Positions 10,862-21,930 of a DNA stretch of 64,000 nt are shown in pieces. Location: the NCBI GenBank assembly GCA_022606425.2, contig JAHDVF020000089.1:124001-188000 (forward strand), given 5' to 3'. The DNA is from Lepidostoma basale. Taxonomy: Eukaryota; Arthropoda; Insecta; Trichoptera; Lepidostomatidae. The position numbers and the translations under genes were made by a program. Under the pieces are notes generated by a model, which worked only from the letters and a program-made list of their open reading frames with translations, made no database searches and was not told the origin of the DNA. Numbering within the stretch: the stretch's first letter is position 1; every line of letters begins with the position of its first letter.

Positions 10862-11072
10862 CTAACTAACCATCACGCCGTCTCCCCGAAGGGGTAGGCA
10901 GAAAGAATGGACTGCCACACTTTTCTTTCCTGACATATTTCTCTCGCTTCCTCAACATTCATACATCGTGTCATGCACGCGCGTCGATTTCTCTGACTCC
11001 TCACATGGCCGACATTCAATATTTGATTTATTTGATCGCGCCACGTTTTCCTCGGTCTTCCTCTATTTCATA
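10862..11072 (-). mobile_element. LINE-A 3' end
   Basis: Minus-strand copy. The tail (reverse of GGTTAGTTAG) is at 10862, then the GETA stop region (CCGTCTCCCCGAAGGGGTAG), the RRACMTR segment and the start of the GRPRKTW segment. Confidence 0.8.
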
Positions 11073-11489
11073 AAACGTATAATATACAATACATAAAAAA
11101 AGATGAAAAAAACTCATTGAACCGATGAGATAGCGAAAGCTTGACAGTGTGAAGATTGGCATTGGAATACTTATTCAATGATATTAATGTTCAGAGCATT
11201 AATCAGAATACCAAATACACAAACGTAATTCAAAGGCATTCATCAAAGAAAATTACAACATAAAGAAAAATACCCCAGTGTAGGAGTAAATGAAATAAAA
11301 GGGTAGTTTCTTCGGTATCGAACGAACCTTTTTTCCTAATGTAATCATATGGAAAAGATCGCATCAATTTCACGTTATGCTACAGTATTAATTATGTTTT
11401 TTCTTTGTATGCAGAATGAGAATTTTCCGACCAAACAAGCTTTTAAAATTACAAAGAATTAAAAATATGTTTGGTTCTTTTGAATAAAC

Positions 11490-11980
11490 CTACAATATTC
11501 TTCTTCAAGTGCCCTGTCGGGTCTCCCCAAAGTTGGCGATCACCTCGGCGAACCTGTCCCTGTCCTGCGCCGCTCGGAACAGCTCCTCCACACATCGGAT
11601 GCCGGTCACGTTTCGCAGGCAGGACATCTGTCTCCTACCGGGCCCTTGGCGTCCCTCAATTTTCCCTTCCAATGTTGGAGAAGGTGGTACTTTTCCCCAC
11701 GCAGTACATGTCCCAGATGTGAAATCTTCCGAACCTTGATAGTTGACAACAGCTTCATGTCAACTCAGCTCGCCTCAGGACTTCGTTATTGGTAACCATG
11801 TCTGTCCAGGGAATTCTGAGCATTCGACGATTGAGCCACATTTCAGTATGTTCATTGAGTTGACTTGTAAGGTCCACGTTTCACATCCATACAATAAAAC
11901 AGACCACACATAGCATTTGAACATTCTCTGGCGAAGTTTCAAATTTATGTTATCATTGCAGAAGAATGATTTCATTTAAA
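11490..11980 (-). mobile_element. Non-LTR retrotransposon C-terminal region
   Basis: The minus frame at the 11.8-12.0 kb end reads KSFFCNDNINLKLRQRMFKC, then YVWSVLLYGCETWTL. This is the common post-RT motif (R..KCYVWS.LLYG.ETW) of insect non-LTR elements. Further segments continue to CTTCTTC at 11498, a GAAGAAG-type tail in the element's sense. Several frameshifts. Confidence 0.7.
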
Positions 11981-12033
11981 TTGAGAATAAGGATATGTTA
12001 TTGTTATTTTTTTAAATACATAATGTTTCAATC

Positions 12034-12150
12034 GATTCCCGGCGTTTGCAGTGTGATTTTCACACTGTCTTTGGTCTGGTGTGGAATTCACGTGACAATA
12101 AAATAGCGATAAATTGGCTACCTATCACATGTCATAAGATTCAATATAAT
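12034..12150 (+). mobile_element. tRNA-derived SINE, 5'-truncated
   Basis: Begins at the B box (CGATTCCCGG) and runs through CACACTGTCTTTGGTCTGGT and GCTACCTATCACATGTCA, identical in order to the full copy at 63284-63530. Confidence 0.75.
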
Positions 12151-12159
12151 AGCTAAAAA

Positions 12160-12730
12160 AATTGTATACAGTAATTGGGTTCAAACGCCCTGTTGTATAG
12201 AAGAAGAAAAAAAAACTAGTTCACTTTTAATAAGAAAAAGAACAAGTTAGTTTCAGTTTTATATGCGGTATAGTATAAGTATGCGTAGGCATGCCGTAAT
12301 TTCGCAAAGTATGATATCAATTCGTTTGCATGACGGGAATGCGTAAACAGAACAGATAAAGCACGGCGATGTTGTAGCAATCACATAAAACTATTGTAAA
12401 AGTTTACGACGGCAATAGAATATCGTGGATTGATCAATTATTGATCCGGAAGATTCCGCTTGATGGGCGGCGTTACGTGCAGAGGTACAGGCGGGGAGGA
12501 ATGGATGGCATTCGTGGTCGTTTCATTTCCCCGACTACTCGGCAGCGAACTATGAATTCATTATAAATTTATTATTTCAGGCCATATTATATATTCCAAG
12601 TACAGTATGCAAACAAAGAATTTCAATATCTTAAAAAATATTTAAATAAAAACCTTGTAACTATTATAATTTAAACCATGAAGTTTAATAAAAAAAAGAA
12701 GTGGTAAACATGTTTTGATTCATAATTGTG
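12160..12730. other. No firm feature; one GC-richer stretch
   Basis: AT-rich overall. 12445-12550 is GC-richer (GATGGGCGGCGTTACGTGC). No ORF or repeat match. Confidence 0.4.
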
Positions 12731-12732
12731 AA

Positions 12733-13095
12733 TAACTAATTGGACTTGGATCTTCTGGCTTACAGAGGTTCAGCTCATGTGGCTATTCCTCTTACGTCTG
12801 ATGGGAACATTGTTGGAAGGTGATTTGGTGGGTTGTTAGTTTATTCGGGGGCATGATTTGTGTGGCCCGGAGTGTTCCTCTGAAGGAGAATCGATTTTGG
12901 GCGCTTGTGGCGGCTGGAAGTGTTTGGGTCGTAATTAGAGAGGTCTTTTATTGTGGGGTTGGGATGTGAAGGGAGTCCTTTGTAAAAACGTTCGGCAAGT
13001 TTCAGAATGAATTCATCTATCATCGGGATTCCCGATTCTAGGTGCAGTTGTGTAATCCTGGTCCATGAAGGCGCACCAAGCGATAGAATAACTAA
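12733..13095 (-). mobile_element. Jockey-like LINE 3' end, copy 1
   Basis: The minus frame has MIDEFILKLAERFYKGLPSH, then PNPTIKDL, then RHKRPKSILL, the C-terminus of Jockey-clade reverse transcriptases. It is almost base-for-base the same as 22312-22650. Confidence 0.75.
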
Positions 13096-13390
13096 TTGTA
13101 ACGACGTGTCTTGTAGAATGTTAAAACGTATTCAAATAATTTCTCGAAATCCTTACTGTTTGAAATGTATCATCTGTTAATCAAATTATTAAAATTTAAC
13201 TTAAACAAATAAAAACGAAAAATATATAATACATTTATAAATTAGGTGTACTCTTCCTCTTTCTATAAATAGCGTTTTGAAAAATTGATTCCTACAAAAA
13301 TATAAAACATTATTATAATTAAAACAGATTTTTCACACTATCTTCTTTAAGTAGAATCGTTTTGGCGCGATTTAAATATATATTATATTA

Positions 13391-13822
13391 TTGATTGTCA
13401 CACCGTATTTGGTCTTAAGGATTTACTGTATCTCAATAGAGACGAAGATGCAAATTGGAAACATAATATGGTGGTCGAGGCGTTTACAGGACTGTCATTG
13501 GTTGGATTATTGGGTCATTGGTTAATTTGCATCTCCGTCTTTATTGAGATACAATTAATCCTTAAAATGATAACCCGCAATGGGTAAAATCCAGTATTCG
13601 TCTACAAGTATTTGTATACATTCAAAATGTTGTTATTGGTCTGGTGAAGAATACACGTGACAATTAAATGGCGATAGATTAGCTACCTATCACATGTCGA
13701 TAAAATCAATATGATAGCTATCCAGCCTACTGAAGCTACCTTAAAGTGTCTTATACCCTTTTCATCGTTTTGGCTCGCGCTGTAATGATGTAAAAAGTGA
13801 TTCAACAAAATAATAATAAGTT
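13391..13822 (+). mobile_element. tRNA-derived SINE interrupted by a foldback element
   Basis: SINE body pieces (13391-13415 and 13636-13822) flank family C copy 3. The right piece has the ACACGTGACAATTAAATGGC word, the GCTCGCGCTGTAATGATG word and a CAACAAAATAATAAT tail. Confidence 0.75.
13416..13635. mobile_element. Foldback family C, copy 3 (short form, nested in a SINE)
   Basis: A 220-bp deletion derivative with inverted ends CTGTATCTCAATAGAGACGA and CGTCTTTATTGAGATACA, plus one outer block (CCGCAATGGGTAAAATCC). TTGGTCT occurs on both sides (13409-13415 and 13636-13642), a probable target duplication of SINE sequence. Confidence 0.8.
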
Positions 13823-13859
13823 ATATTAGTTTTCGAAATAAAATAAGACATAATTATTT

Positions 13860-14195
13860 ATGTTCTTCTTCTTCTTGGAGTGCCATGTCAGGTCCCCCCG
13901 ACATCAGCTATCAACCTGGTGTGGGCCTCTTTGTTCTGTACCGGACGGTTCATAGTTATGTCCTGGGGAGTTTGCCTAGAGTGGTTTTCTCTTGCCTTCT
14001 CTGGAGGATTTTCTGTCGGGGTTTCCTTCCCTTAGCTGGGGGTATCCAGTTTAAATGTGCTGGAAACTCGTCATTCGCCCTCTCTCTATCTGCTATGATA
14101 GTGGTAACATTGCCCGGGGTTCGTGGGGCCTGAGAGACCACTCGAGGACGTTAGAGTGTTGCTGATGTGGTTACGACATACTTTCCAGCAAAGCA
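13860..14195 (-). mobile_element. Retroposon family K
   Basis: Minus-strand copy with CTTCTTCTTCTT (a GAAGAAG tail) at 13864. The minus frame contains RERANDEFPAHLNWIPPAKG, then RKPRQKILQRRQE. The plus-strand copy at 58897-59146 shares the order of these words. Probably a LINE 3' end or a SINE derived from one. Confidence 0.55.
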
Positions 14196-14199
14196 TACT

Positions 14200-14900
14200 C
14201 CATTGTAGCCCTACTCAAGTTCCCTTAAAGTGTCTTAGTAATCAACGAAAGATAAAAGTTAGCATCACTACTCTTTGATTTATACTTTGTTCCAACCACT
14301 GATTGCTTTTATCTATTGCACGAACCTTCATTAACGAAGTAACAGAGTTACGAGTCAACGAAGTTAAACACAGCGTTAATAATATATTTTTATAATACCT
14401 ATACAAGATTGTAGTGTGAGCACACGTATAAAAGGCATAGTTATCTTTACGGGTTTAGTACCTAATTTACCATTTCGCACGTTTAACCCTTCATTTCATG
14501 GAGTAGGAAATATGCTGCAGATCGAAAAATCTATTAATATTTTTATAGAATATTTGAATTTCATTCATTTTCTCATTTTATGCTACACTATACATTCCCA
14601 TCTACCTATTAAAGTACACACGGTATCGCTAGTGGCGCTAGTTTAAAATAATGATATTTGATTTATGGTTAACCTGCTTCGTTACTATCAGTTTTTTAAA
14701 ACACATTTTAAATTTAAATATTCATTTTTTTAAATAAACGAAAAAATCTACATTGTCAGGTGAGTATTTATATCATGGTCAATCATTTATTGTATGTAAT
14801 AATGAAAATATTATCATTTTGTGCTATTTATAATAGTAAATTTGTTACAAATACATTTTTATCGATATATTTTTCATAAAATAATAATACACACAACTGT
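14200..14900. other. No recognisable feature
   Basis: AT-rich. The plus-strand frame at 14416-14646 has no conserved motif. Confidence 0.45.
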
Positions 14901-14909
14901 TTACTCTCT

Positions 14910-14949
14910 CACCCTGACGAAGCTTCGGCGGGAGCGAAACCGGTTGGTG
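14910..14949 (+). ncRNA. Hammerhead-like motif with ACCGGU stem III (best core)
   Basis: Stem I CACC (14910-14913) pairs with GGUG (14946-14949). The core is CUGACGA (14914-14920), then one extra A, then stem II GCUUC-GGCG-GGAGC (five pairs, one U-G), then GAA. Stem III is the palindrome ACCGGU (14939-14944) and the cleavage base is U14945. Every invariant core residue is present and all three stems form. AATAAA follows at 14956-14961, then the family 3' box CACACCTCAAATTAACTGC (about 15008). Confidence 0.7.
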
Positions 14950-15062
14950 TTACCAAATAAAGTGGTTTAGATACAAATACTAAAAGTGTATTATTATTTT
15001 ATTTAATAATGTCACACCTCAAATTAACTGCTTCATACGAAAGTTTGATATATTTTCCAATT
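14950..15062 (+). mobile_element. 3' part of an ACCGGU-type hammerhead element
   Basis: AAATAAAGTGGTTTAGATAC leads to TTAATAATGTCACACCTC and TTCATACGAAAG. The same box recurs at 35560-35620 and 51300-51340, so it is a repeat family and not host DNA. Confidence 0.6.
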
Positions 15063-15079
15063 TACGAGTACAATAGATA

Positions 15080-15234
15080 ACTAAAAATATTAACTAAGCA
15101 TCACGCCGATTCTCCGAAGGGATAGGCAGAAAGAATGGACCACCATACTGTTCTTTCCTTAACATTCTTACAACGTGTCATGTACGCACATGGATTTTTT
15201 CCGATTCCTTACGTGGCCGGCATTTAATATTTGA
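15080..15234 (-). mobile_element. LINE-A 3' end, decayed
   Basis: Reversed tail and GETA region (CACGCCGATTCTCCGAAGGG), then the RRACMTR region with substitutions. Truncated at the start of foldback C copy 4. Confidence 0.7.
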
Positions 15235-15745
15235 AGAATTAATTGTATCTCAATAGAGACGAAGATGCAACTTGGAAACAGAATATGGTTGATCGAGGTG
15301 TTTACAGGACTTAGGACCTGTCATTGGTTGGGTTAAGCGCACGCTTTATGTAATACAACATTCCCCATTCCACCTTTTTTCTTATGACCACCATGTCTGA
15401 CAAATTTTAAAATACAATCTTCATAGATGGCGTGTGTAGATTGAAAAACTACCACGTAAAAAGTGGTGTTACAGATTAACATATATACAACTTCCAAAAA
15501 TTTGTCAGACATGGTGGTCATAAGAAAAAAGGTGGAATCGTGAATGTTGTATTACATAAAGCTTGCGCTTAACCCAACCAATGACAGGTTATAAGTCCTG
15601 TAAACACCTCGATCAACCATATTCCGTTTCCAAGTTGCATCTTCATCTCTATTGAGATACAATTAATTCTTGAATTGATAACCCGCAATGGGTAAAATCC
15701 AGTATTCGTCTACAAATATTTGTATACATTCAAAATGTTGTAAAA
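15235..15745. mobile_element. Foldback family C, copy 4 (long arms)
   Basis: Arms of about 190 bp: TTGTATCTCAATAGAGACGA through ATTTGTCA at the left, mirrored from TTTGTCAGACATGGTGGTCA to CATCTCTATTGAGATACAA at 15490-15662. The loop is about 90 bp. One outer block (CCGCAATGGGTAAAATCCAG) follows to 15740. A long hairpin is predicted. Confidence 0.88.
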
Positions 15746-15749
15746 ATTT

Positions 15750-16370
15750 AATATTTGAATGAAAAGAAATATATTTAAAAAAAACGACCATGAATTGAAG
15801 GGTTAAGTATTTAGTGCGCATTAAAAAATCACGAGCCATCCGTTTTATAAGGTGAAGGCAGAGTAGAGATAAAACGGAGGTTTACCGACTGTAATCCTAG
15901 CAATATCCGGTTCTTCATTCCGTTCACTACGTCACAGGAACGCCGCCATCGCAGTACTAAGATGCGTATTAATGATATTATTTATGACGTCCGATGTTAA
16001 TGAGACGCCTAGCCAGACAAATTCACGGCTTCTAGAGATGGCAAAGTGATCTATAGACATTTTACACGCCACTCAACAAGCAGTATGAAAATAAAATGCT
16101 TTAGATTCTAAACTACACTTAACAGGTTCACTGTCGATCACGCGTTTGTGCGTTATGGGGGAGTGCGCGCCTTGTCCATCACGCCTTTACGCGTGATAAT
16201 AGTATGCTTTTCATTTTTTTATGTTTTTATCCTAGGTATAGGTTTGTAGTAAGTCTAACATCTTTGCTGGTTCTTGGGATGCCACTTGGGTCATTAATGT
16301 GATAGTTTCCCGTTTTTTCCACATTTTTGGATACAACAAGTTATTTGAATCCAATTACTGTATACAACGT
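15750..16370. other. No firm feature
   Basis: 15900-16030 is GC-richer (ACGTCACAGGAACGCCGCC) and could be conserved non-coding DNA. Nothing else recognised. Confidence 0.4.
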
Positions 16371-16379
16371 ATTAGCAGT

Positions 16380-16530
16380 TGATTCTTATGACATGTGATA
16401 GGTAGCTAGTCTATCGCTATTTCTATTATCACGTGAATTCTAACAGACCAAAGACAGTGTATTTTTTTTTCATTCTGATATCGCTGGAAATGAACCCGGG
16501 ACCTTCAGTGTGGCAGCCATAGCTGTTGCA
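16380..16530 (-). mobile_element. tRNA-derived SINE, partial
   Basis: Minus-strand head (GGTCCCGGGTTCATTTCC, a mutated B box) followed by the ACTGTCTTTGGTCTG and GTGATAATAGAAATAGCGAT body. Confidence 0.65.
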
Positions 16531-16917
16531 TTAATCAATAAAAATGGCATTCTCCAATCATTAGGTACTCTTAACAGAGCGACAATAAATCTGTTAAAAT
16601 GTGTTCGAAGTATTAAATTAAGATTATCTATCAATCAATTTGTCAGTAGAGAGAGCTATCAAGAAGAAATAAATTACGAGTTATATAGACATCGCTTCGT
16701 CTTTTATTATAAGAAAACGTTTATAAGATAGAGTATTGCATATAAAAAATATATATCAAACACACTTAAAGTAGTAATAAAAATTACAATAGTTTTTTTA
16801 CAGACTCGTTTAAATTACTAAATCACCTCAATATCATCACATTACAAGTTAATATATGCATTTCAAATAATATTCCATATGAGAAATATATCCCACCCAA
16901 AATAGATGAACATCAAT

Positions 16918-17395
16918 ATCTTCTTCTTCTCTTCTTCTTCTCCTTATAGACCTTTGGTCTGTTCCTGAAATCAGGCTGGCCTCTCTTGGGAGGTTGACTC
17001 CCAGCTATCTCTCCATCTCTTCGGCGGTCTTCCGGGGGGACGGCAGCCGGCAGGAATCTGATGCGCCACAGCGTGTGGGATTCTGATGGGATCCATCCTC
17101 TGCACGTGCGCATTCCAGTATCTTCTGCGTTGTCTGCCCTATCTCACGACATCCTCCACCTTGCAGATCTCGCGGATGGCCGTATTCCTCACCCTATCGC
17201 GAATAGTCTTCCCTGCTATCATCCTCAACGTCCTCATCTCTGCCACCCGTACTTTAGCCTTCGTTCTTGTGGTATCCGCTCTGGTCTCAATGCTATATGT
17301 CAGAATAGGCCTTACGCAGGTTTTATATATTCTGATCTTACTGTCAGTTCTCATATACTTGTTTTTCCATATTATATCCATCAACATCAATATAA
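16918..17395 (-). mobile_element. Non-LTR retrotransposon C-terminal fragment
   Basis: Minus frames read KIRIYKTCVRPILTYSIETR, then RTKAKVRVAEMRTLRMIAGK, then IRDRVRN. This is the standard insect LINE motif (IYKT.VRPILTYG.E.., EM..LR...G....D..RN). It ends at a CTTCTTC run (GAAGAAG tail). Relatives lie at 27790, 42805, 44595, 45290 and 55838. Confidence 0.75.
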
Positions 17396-17757
17396 TTTTG
17401 TTTTTTACCTTTTCTCAAAAACGTCAGAAATAAAACAGACTTATTTAGTGTCTAAATTAAAACGATCAATTAGGCAATGTTTTTATAACTTCACTTACAA
17501 TAAGCGAGTCGCTTTCGCACGTTCGCCTATGCGCACCGAACAGACGCTGACGTAATTTTAAGAGTTTTTAAACAGCTTGTATTAATCATGCTTACCGTTG
17601 TAACGTGTGTATATAAATATTCAAATTATTAGAATTATTTTCAAATGATAAATAATAAATGTGCGTACAAAAATCTAAAAGCATTTTTTTACAATATAAG
17701 TTTTTTTGTATAAATTTGACCTTATATAAAAATAAAATGAAACACTTTTTCACTTAG

Positions 17758-17830
17758 TATAAACCACTTTATTTAAATAAGTAGCACCAACCGGTTTCAC
17801 TCTGTAGCCAAATTCCTCGGAGCTATAACA
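17758..17830 (-). mobile_element. ACCGGU-type hammerhead copy, minus strand, decayed
   Basis: On the minus strand, CCGAGGA (U4 changed to C), a long stem II region, then GAAACCGGUUGGUGCUA. UAGC/GCUA in the flanks can still form stem I. It sits head to head with the plus-strand copy at 17826. Confidence 0.45.
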
Positions 17831-17873
17831 CAGAGTGAAACCGGTTAGCGCTATTTACTCTAATAAAGTGGTT
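17826..17873 (+). mobile_element. ACCGGU-type hammerhead copy, plus strand, decayed
   Basis: GAGUGAAACCGGUUAGCGCU followed by TAATAAAGTGGTT. The CUGANGA core is lost. The LINE-A insertion at 17874 splits its 3' part, which resumes at 18215. Confidence 0.45.
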
Positions 17874-18214
17874 AGAAAGAATAATGGTGTTATGAACAAA
17901 ATAATGAAAGGATCATTAAGATGGTTTGGACATATGGAAATAATGAATGAAGAAAGAATGGTAAAAAACGGTATATGTTAACGATGTAAATGGAACCAGA
18001 AATAAAGGAAGACCGAGGAAAACGTGTCACGAACAAATAAATCAAATATTGAATGTCGGCCATGCGAGGAGTCAGAGAAATCGACGCGCGTGCATGACCC
18101 GATGTATGAATGTTGAGGAAGCGAGAGAAATATGTCAGGAAAGAAAAGTGTGGCAGTCCATTATTTCTGCCTACCCCTTCGGTGAGACGGCGTGATGGTT
18201 AGTTAGTTAGTTTT
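17874..18214 (+). mobile_element. LINE-A insertion with target-site duplication
   Basis: A 5'-truncated copy covering MKGSLRWFGHMEx through the GETA stop and the GTTAG tail, flanked by AAGTGGTT (17866-17873 and 18215-18222). It is inserted in the 3' half of a hammerhead element. One frameshift near KNGIC. Confidence 0.85.
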
Positions 18215-18289
18215 AAGTGGTTTATACTAAGTAAAAAAGTGTTTAATTTTATTTTTAAATATGTCAAACCACCAAGTAATGTTTTGTAT

Positions 18290-19330
18290 CAAAATTTAAA
18301 TTTGACTACACCCAAATATCAACAGTGAAAGAAAAAACATGCAAATATGAAACATTTACAAATCGTATTTTTTGTTTCTTATCTTCGCAGATTATTAATA
18401 AGATAAAGAGAACGAAATTAACCAACAGATAGCAATTCCGCAGTCATAATTAAACATCCTTGTGTCATGGATTAAGACGCATTAAAAGAAAACAAAGCGA
18501 AAATAACATCTCCCTCATGCCAGCGAAGAAAAAAAAAACAACAACGAAAATTCGTTCGTGCATGTGTTTTAAAGAAAATTCGCAAACGATCCGTTGAGTC
18601 ATTTATTCCAACTGTTTGGGGCATTAAGAAAAGTTATTATTACGAACAGTCAATTACATCACGGCGGGACTCCTGCGGACGGTAAACATGTTGGATAACG
18701 ATGATTAATTTTATGCCCCTGACACTATTTATAGGGAGGAAATGAAGCAAACTTCCAAAACATTCCGGGACTATAATTCGATCAAGAACAAACAGATCAC
18801 GGTTAAACGTAGAAAAACAAGCTAAGAATTCCCCCGGGAATTCCGAATTGTATTTCTGTATCAAATGCCAGATATTTTATGTGTAATTCATTCCGCGTCT
18901 CGACGAAACGTTGCTATTTTTATTTTACGAAAGCGAAAAACATTGCTTTATTTTCGGTAACTCATAAAAAATACACGAATAAAAATGACAGATGAAATGT
19001 ACCTATTGTGGCATTCGGGTAACTTGCGAGTATTGGTATGAACAAGTGAACAAAATAACGCCATTTTGGTGCGTTTGTCTACATGTTTCCGTATGTTTTG
19101 ACCCTTTGTTCCACCTTCTGCAAGTGTTAGGAGCTACTTGCTACTGCACACTTCACAGCTCTTGATTTTTATTCATTTACTTTTCCGAGAAACGAGCGGT
19201 TTCTCGCACAATTAAAAGTGTAATAATAAAGAAACACGGGCAGACAGGAAGTCCATATTTACTTACGATAATTGTATAGGATTTACTAATAAACGACGAT
19301 GGGTGCCGTGTAAAGGAATGGGGAACAATA
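18290..19330. other. No recognisable repeat; 3' intron flank of the 19.8-kb exon
   Basis: Mixed-composition DNA with no shared repeat. It should be intron following the donor at 19331. No second exon was identified. Confidence 0.45.
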
Positions 19331-19331
19331 C

Positions 19332-19818
19332 CTCTGAGATAGGGCAATTGCACGAGATCCTGCACGTTGGTGTGGTAGAAGTTTCTGTCTCGGGTCCTCA
19401 CGTACACCTCCTGCGTGGCCGCGGGGCCCCCGGCCTGCTGCCGGCCGCCGTTAGTCATGCCTGCTGTGTGGTGGGGCTGGAACTGCTGCTGGGGCTGCCC
19501 GCCGTTCATAACCGGCGAGGGGTCCTTTCGGGGGAACGGGTCGTCACTCTCCAGACCGTAACTGGCGAAGCGGAACGACCTTGCAAAGTCCGAAATAGTT
19601 TCCGAGCGCTTATTGTCCTGATCGGAAGCCACTAAGTCCAAACCGGAGTGAAACGAGGGGGATTTGGGAATGCCTAGGGGGGAGACGGTGCTCTTGGGAG
19701 TGAACCCTGTCTGGTTCTGCTGCTGTTTCTTGTCCTTGCCGTTAGTGCCTTTCTCCTTGTCCCTGAAGAACATCGCACGGGTTAACCCGGCGTAAGTGGA
19801 CAGACCAGTGTGTACCAT
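19332..19818 (-). CDS. Probable alternative first coding exon of the same B56-type gene
   Basis: The 487-nt open exon starts at ATG 19818 and ends AGAG|GTATTG, so it exits in phase 1, exactly like the 32.4-kb exon. It encodes a 162-residue Ser/Pro/Gln-rich low-complexity region with KSPSF and DPFPRKDPSP motifs. It finishes VRTRDRNFYHTNVQDLVQLP, then YLR. The last part parallels the NREL..LP.L ending of the other exon, so the two look like mutually exclusive 5' exons joined to one core. No acceptor is visible just upstream, and a CpG-rich tract precedes it, which fits a first exon. I do not recognise the N-terminal part from any family. It could instead start an unrelated gene. Coding status is more certain than gene identity. 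Confidence 0.55.
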
Positions 19819-20400
19819 TGCACATTCGGGAAGGTGGTGGGTGTATTGTCGGAGGCAGACGGGGATGACGGCCGGACGGGTTGCGTCACGCCTCCTGCGG
19901 CCCGCAGCCGGGCGGGCGGCCTAGCTGGCGGGCCGGCTGTCTTCGGTTACCATACCGAGCCTACGACTAACTATTATATTATCACAGAAGGCGAACACAC
20001 CGACACGTTTAATACGAACAGAAGCCCGAGACTGCCGCACCGCGCCGCTCGGAGTTTAAAAAAGCCAGTTTAGATTCTAGTCACAGCCGATCGTGGAAAG
20101 TCAACAAACGTCCGGTGGTGTTCCGACACAGCGGTGCGCGGACGGCGGCTGCAATGGCGCGATGCTAGATTAGATCGAAGCGGCCCGTGTTTGGGTTCGG
20201 CCGCTACTGAGGCGGCGGGCGGGGCGGGAAAATCGATACGGCGGCTCAGGCGCGCCCTGCGCCCCGCGCCGGCGGCGCCGCCCGCTGCCTGCCGATTGAC
20301 GGCGGAACTATTTAGTCCTCAGCGGCGGAGGGTGCACGGACAAAAGGCAGAGTGCGGGAGACTCCGCCAATTATCCTCACTACAAAAGAGATTCGGGATG
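19819..20400 (-). promoter_or_regulatory. CpG-rich 5' UTR/promoter-like island upstream of the 19.8-kb exon
   Basis: Unlike the AT-rich surroundings, this block is dense in CpG (runs such as GCGGCCCGCAGCCGG and CGGGCGGGCGG, and GCGCCCTGCGCCCCGCGCC near 20250). It lies directly upstream of the exon starting at 19818. Promoter function is inferred from base composition and position. Plus-strand open frames inside it are GC-driven shadows. Confidence 0.45.
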
Positions 20401-21690
20401 TAATCGGCCCTTTCCCCGCTCGGGACTCGAGACACAAAGGAAGGACAACGTCATTTACCGCTCAGACGAAGAAAAATAAAAAACTTGTTTAAAATCGCTT
20501 TATAAGATATATTGCAAGAATGAAGATATTCATGATAACTAAAGAAGAAAGCTTTCTAAACAAGCGTAAAATAATTCTACGGTGATTTAACAGATATTTA
20601 AAATCCTCATCAAAGAACATATAAAATTATAAAAGCTGCTTTTATTCATAAAACCCAAACGCAAATTTACATCAATTTGATGAAAATAAATTTCCAATTT
20701 ATTGGCGTGAAATTAAAACTAATTTCATACAGAACCGAAGTAGGTATCGAAATTCGCATTTTTTATTGTATCCCATCCGTTGCAATAGATTCGACCCAAC
20801 CGACAAACATTTCATGTAGTAATTGTTGGTATTCACGAAACGAATTAAATGTTCAAAAACTAACAATTTGAAACAATAAATACACCAAATATGATACACG
20901 ATATTATTGACAAATATTTTAATACCAAACAGTATCTATTGCGCAAGTGTTTGTACTAGAATATTCGAAGTACGAGTAGCCGACACAAGTACGTGAAACT
21001 CAGACTTGAAACTCGCCAATGAAATGTTAGATATTGATTGAAGAAGCGTGTTTCAGAAAGAGTTCTCATAACTTATGTATATATTATTGATTCTGAATTT
21101 CCACAAAGCATATTGAACTTGTACATTATTATTATTATACACACACAGTTGTAATTAAAAACCCACTTAGACAAAATGCGTGTTTAGATTGTAATCTGAC
21201 AGTACGTTTATCGACCTAATTAAATATGCTTTTGATCCTCTAGCGGGAGCTTAGATTCGCGATAAAATGCGGCGCTTCTAAAGCTTTAAAGAAAATATTT
21301 GCAGCGCGATATTTGTGGACATAAGGCACACAAATATTTAATGACACATACATAATTGCACGCATACTATTAAACAAAAGATCTTATATAACAAAAATAC
21401 CTTAGTATTCAATACACACGAATACCATATCATCAGAGAGGAAATAAGATAAATCGTAACATGATAATCAATTGGGACGAAGAAACAGATTAAGAAAACT
21501 AAAAAAGTAACTGAAAAAGGGTGCAGCATTAAGAACATAAAAGTTTTTCGTGTAAGATTCTACCCTTTCGTCAGCCCGAGACTAAAAAAACGCCCCCGTA
21601 TCCCTCTAACGACAATAGGATAGGATAGGATCTTCGTGCATCTGCGAAAATGCATGTTTTTTCAACACAATATGAAAAAGAAAGCAACAG
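20401..21690. other. No recognisable feature
   Basis: AT-rich. A short ATT/ACAC microsatellite-like patch lies near 21125-21150. No TE match or conserved frame. Confidence 0.45.
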
Positions 21691-21699
21691 AGGCTACGA

Positions 21700-21905
21700 A
21701 GAACATTTTCGGCATTAATGGTGTAATATTGGACCTCAGGAAACGTCAACGATGGTTAAAAAAAATTAAATCTGGTATTTGAGTTTCGAAAACAAGGCTC
21801 GAAGTGGACGAACCATCAAGGTGGATGAAAAAGCCCTCATGCCTTCAATAGAGGACGATTCGATACTGACCATCGATAAATTATCGGAAAGAGTCGGTAC
21901 ATCTA
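21700..21905 (+). pseudogene. Mariner transposase N-terminal fragment
   Basis: Frames give KRQRWLKKIKSG, then ARSGRTIKVDEKALMPSIED, then ILTIDKLSERVGTS. This is the helix-turn-helix and GRP-type linker of mariner transposases (RW..KF.SG......RSGRP..VDE..L..L), with a frameshift. No terminal repeats are visible. Confidence 0.6.
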
Positions 21906-21930
21906 ACCTAACCTAAACTAACCTAACCCC
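21903..21930 (-). repeat. Short interstitial telomere-like tract
   Basis: CTAACCTAACCTAAACTAAC and then CTAACC is about five CCTAA units with one expanded unit, the complement of the insect TTAGG repeat. Short enough to be chance slippage or double-strand-break repair filler. Confidence 0.5.

Noticed and set aside
4562..15745. CRISPR-like array made of family C repeats
   Set aside because: Repeats are dispersed, inverted and hundreds of bases long, in a eukaryotic context.
1..19331. Downstream B56 core exons to the left of 19.3 kb
   Set aside because: Looked for coding of the EREELFIQKL-type core on the minus strand and found none. Exons shorter than 60 codons could have been missed by eye.
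19303..19635. 110-residue plus-strand ORF over the 19.8-kb exon
   Set aside because: Antisense shadow of the better-supported minus-strand coding exon, created by its GC-rich composition.
20134..20403. Arg/Ala-rich 89-residue plus-strand ORF
   Set aside because: Lies in the CpG-rich promoter-like island. Composition-driven, with no motif.
21903..21930. True telomere or chromosome end
   Set aside because: Only about five units, embedded next to a mariner fragment.
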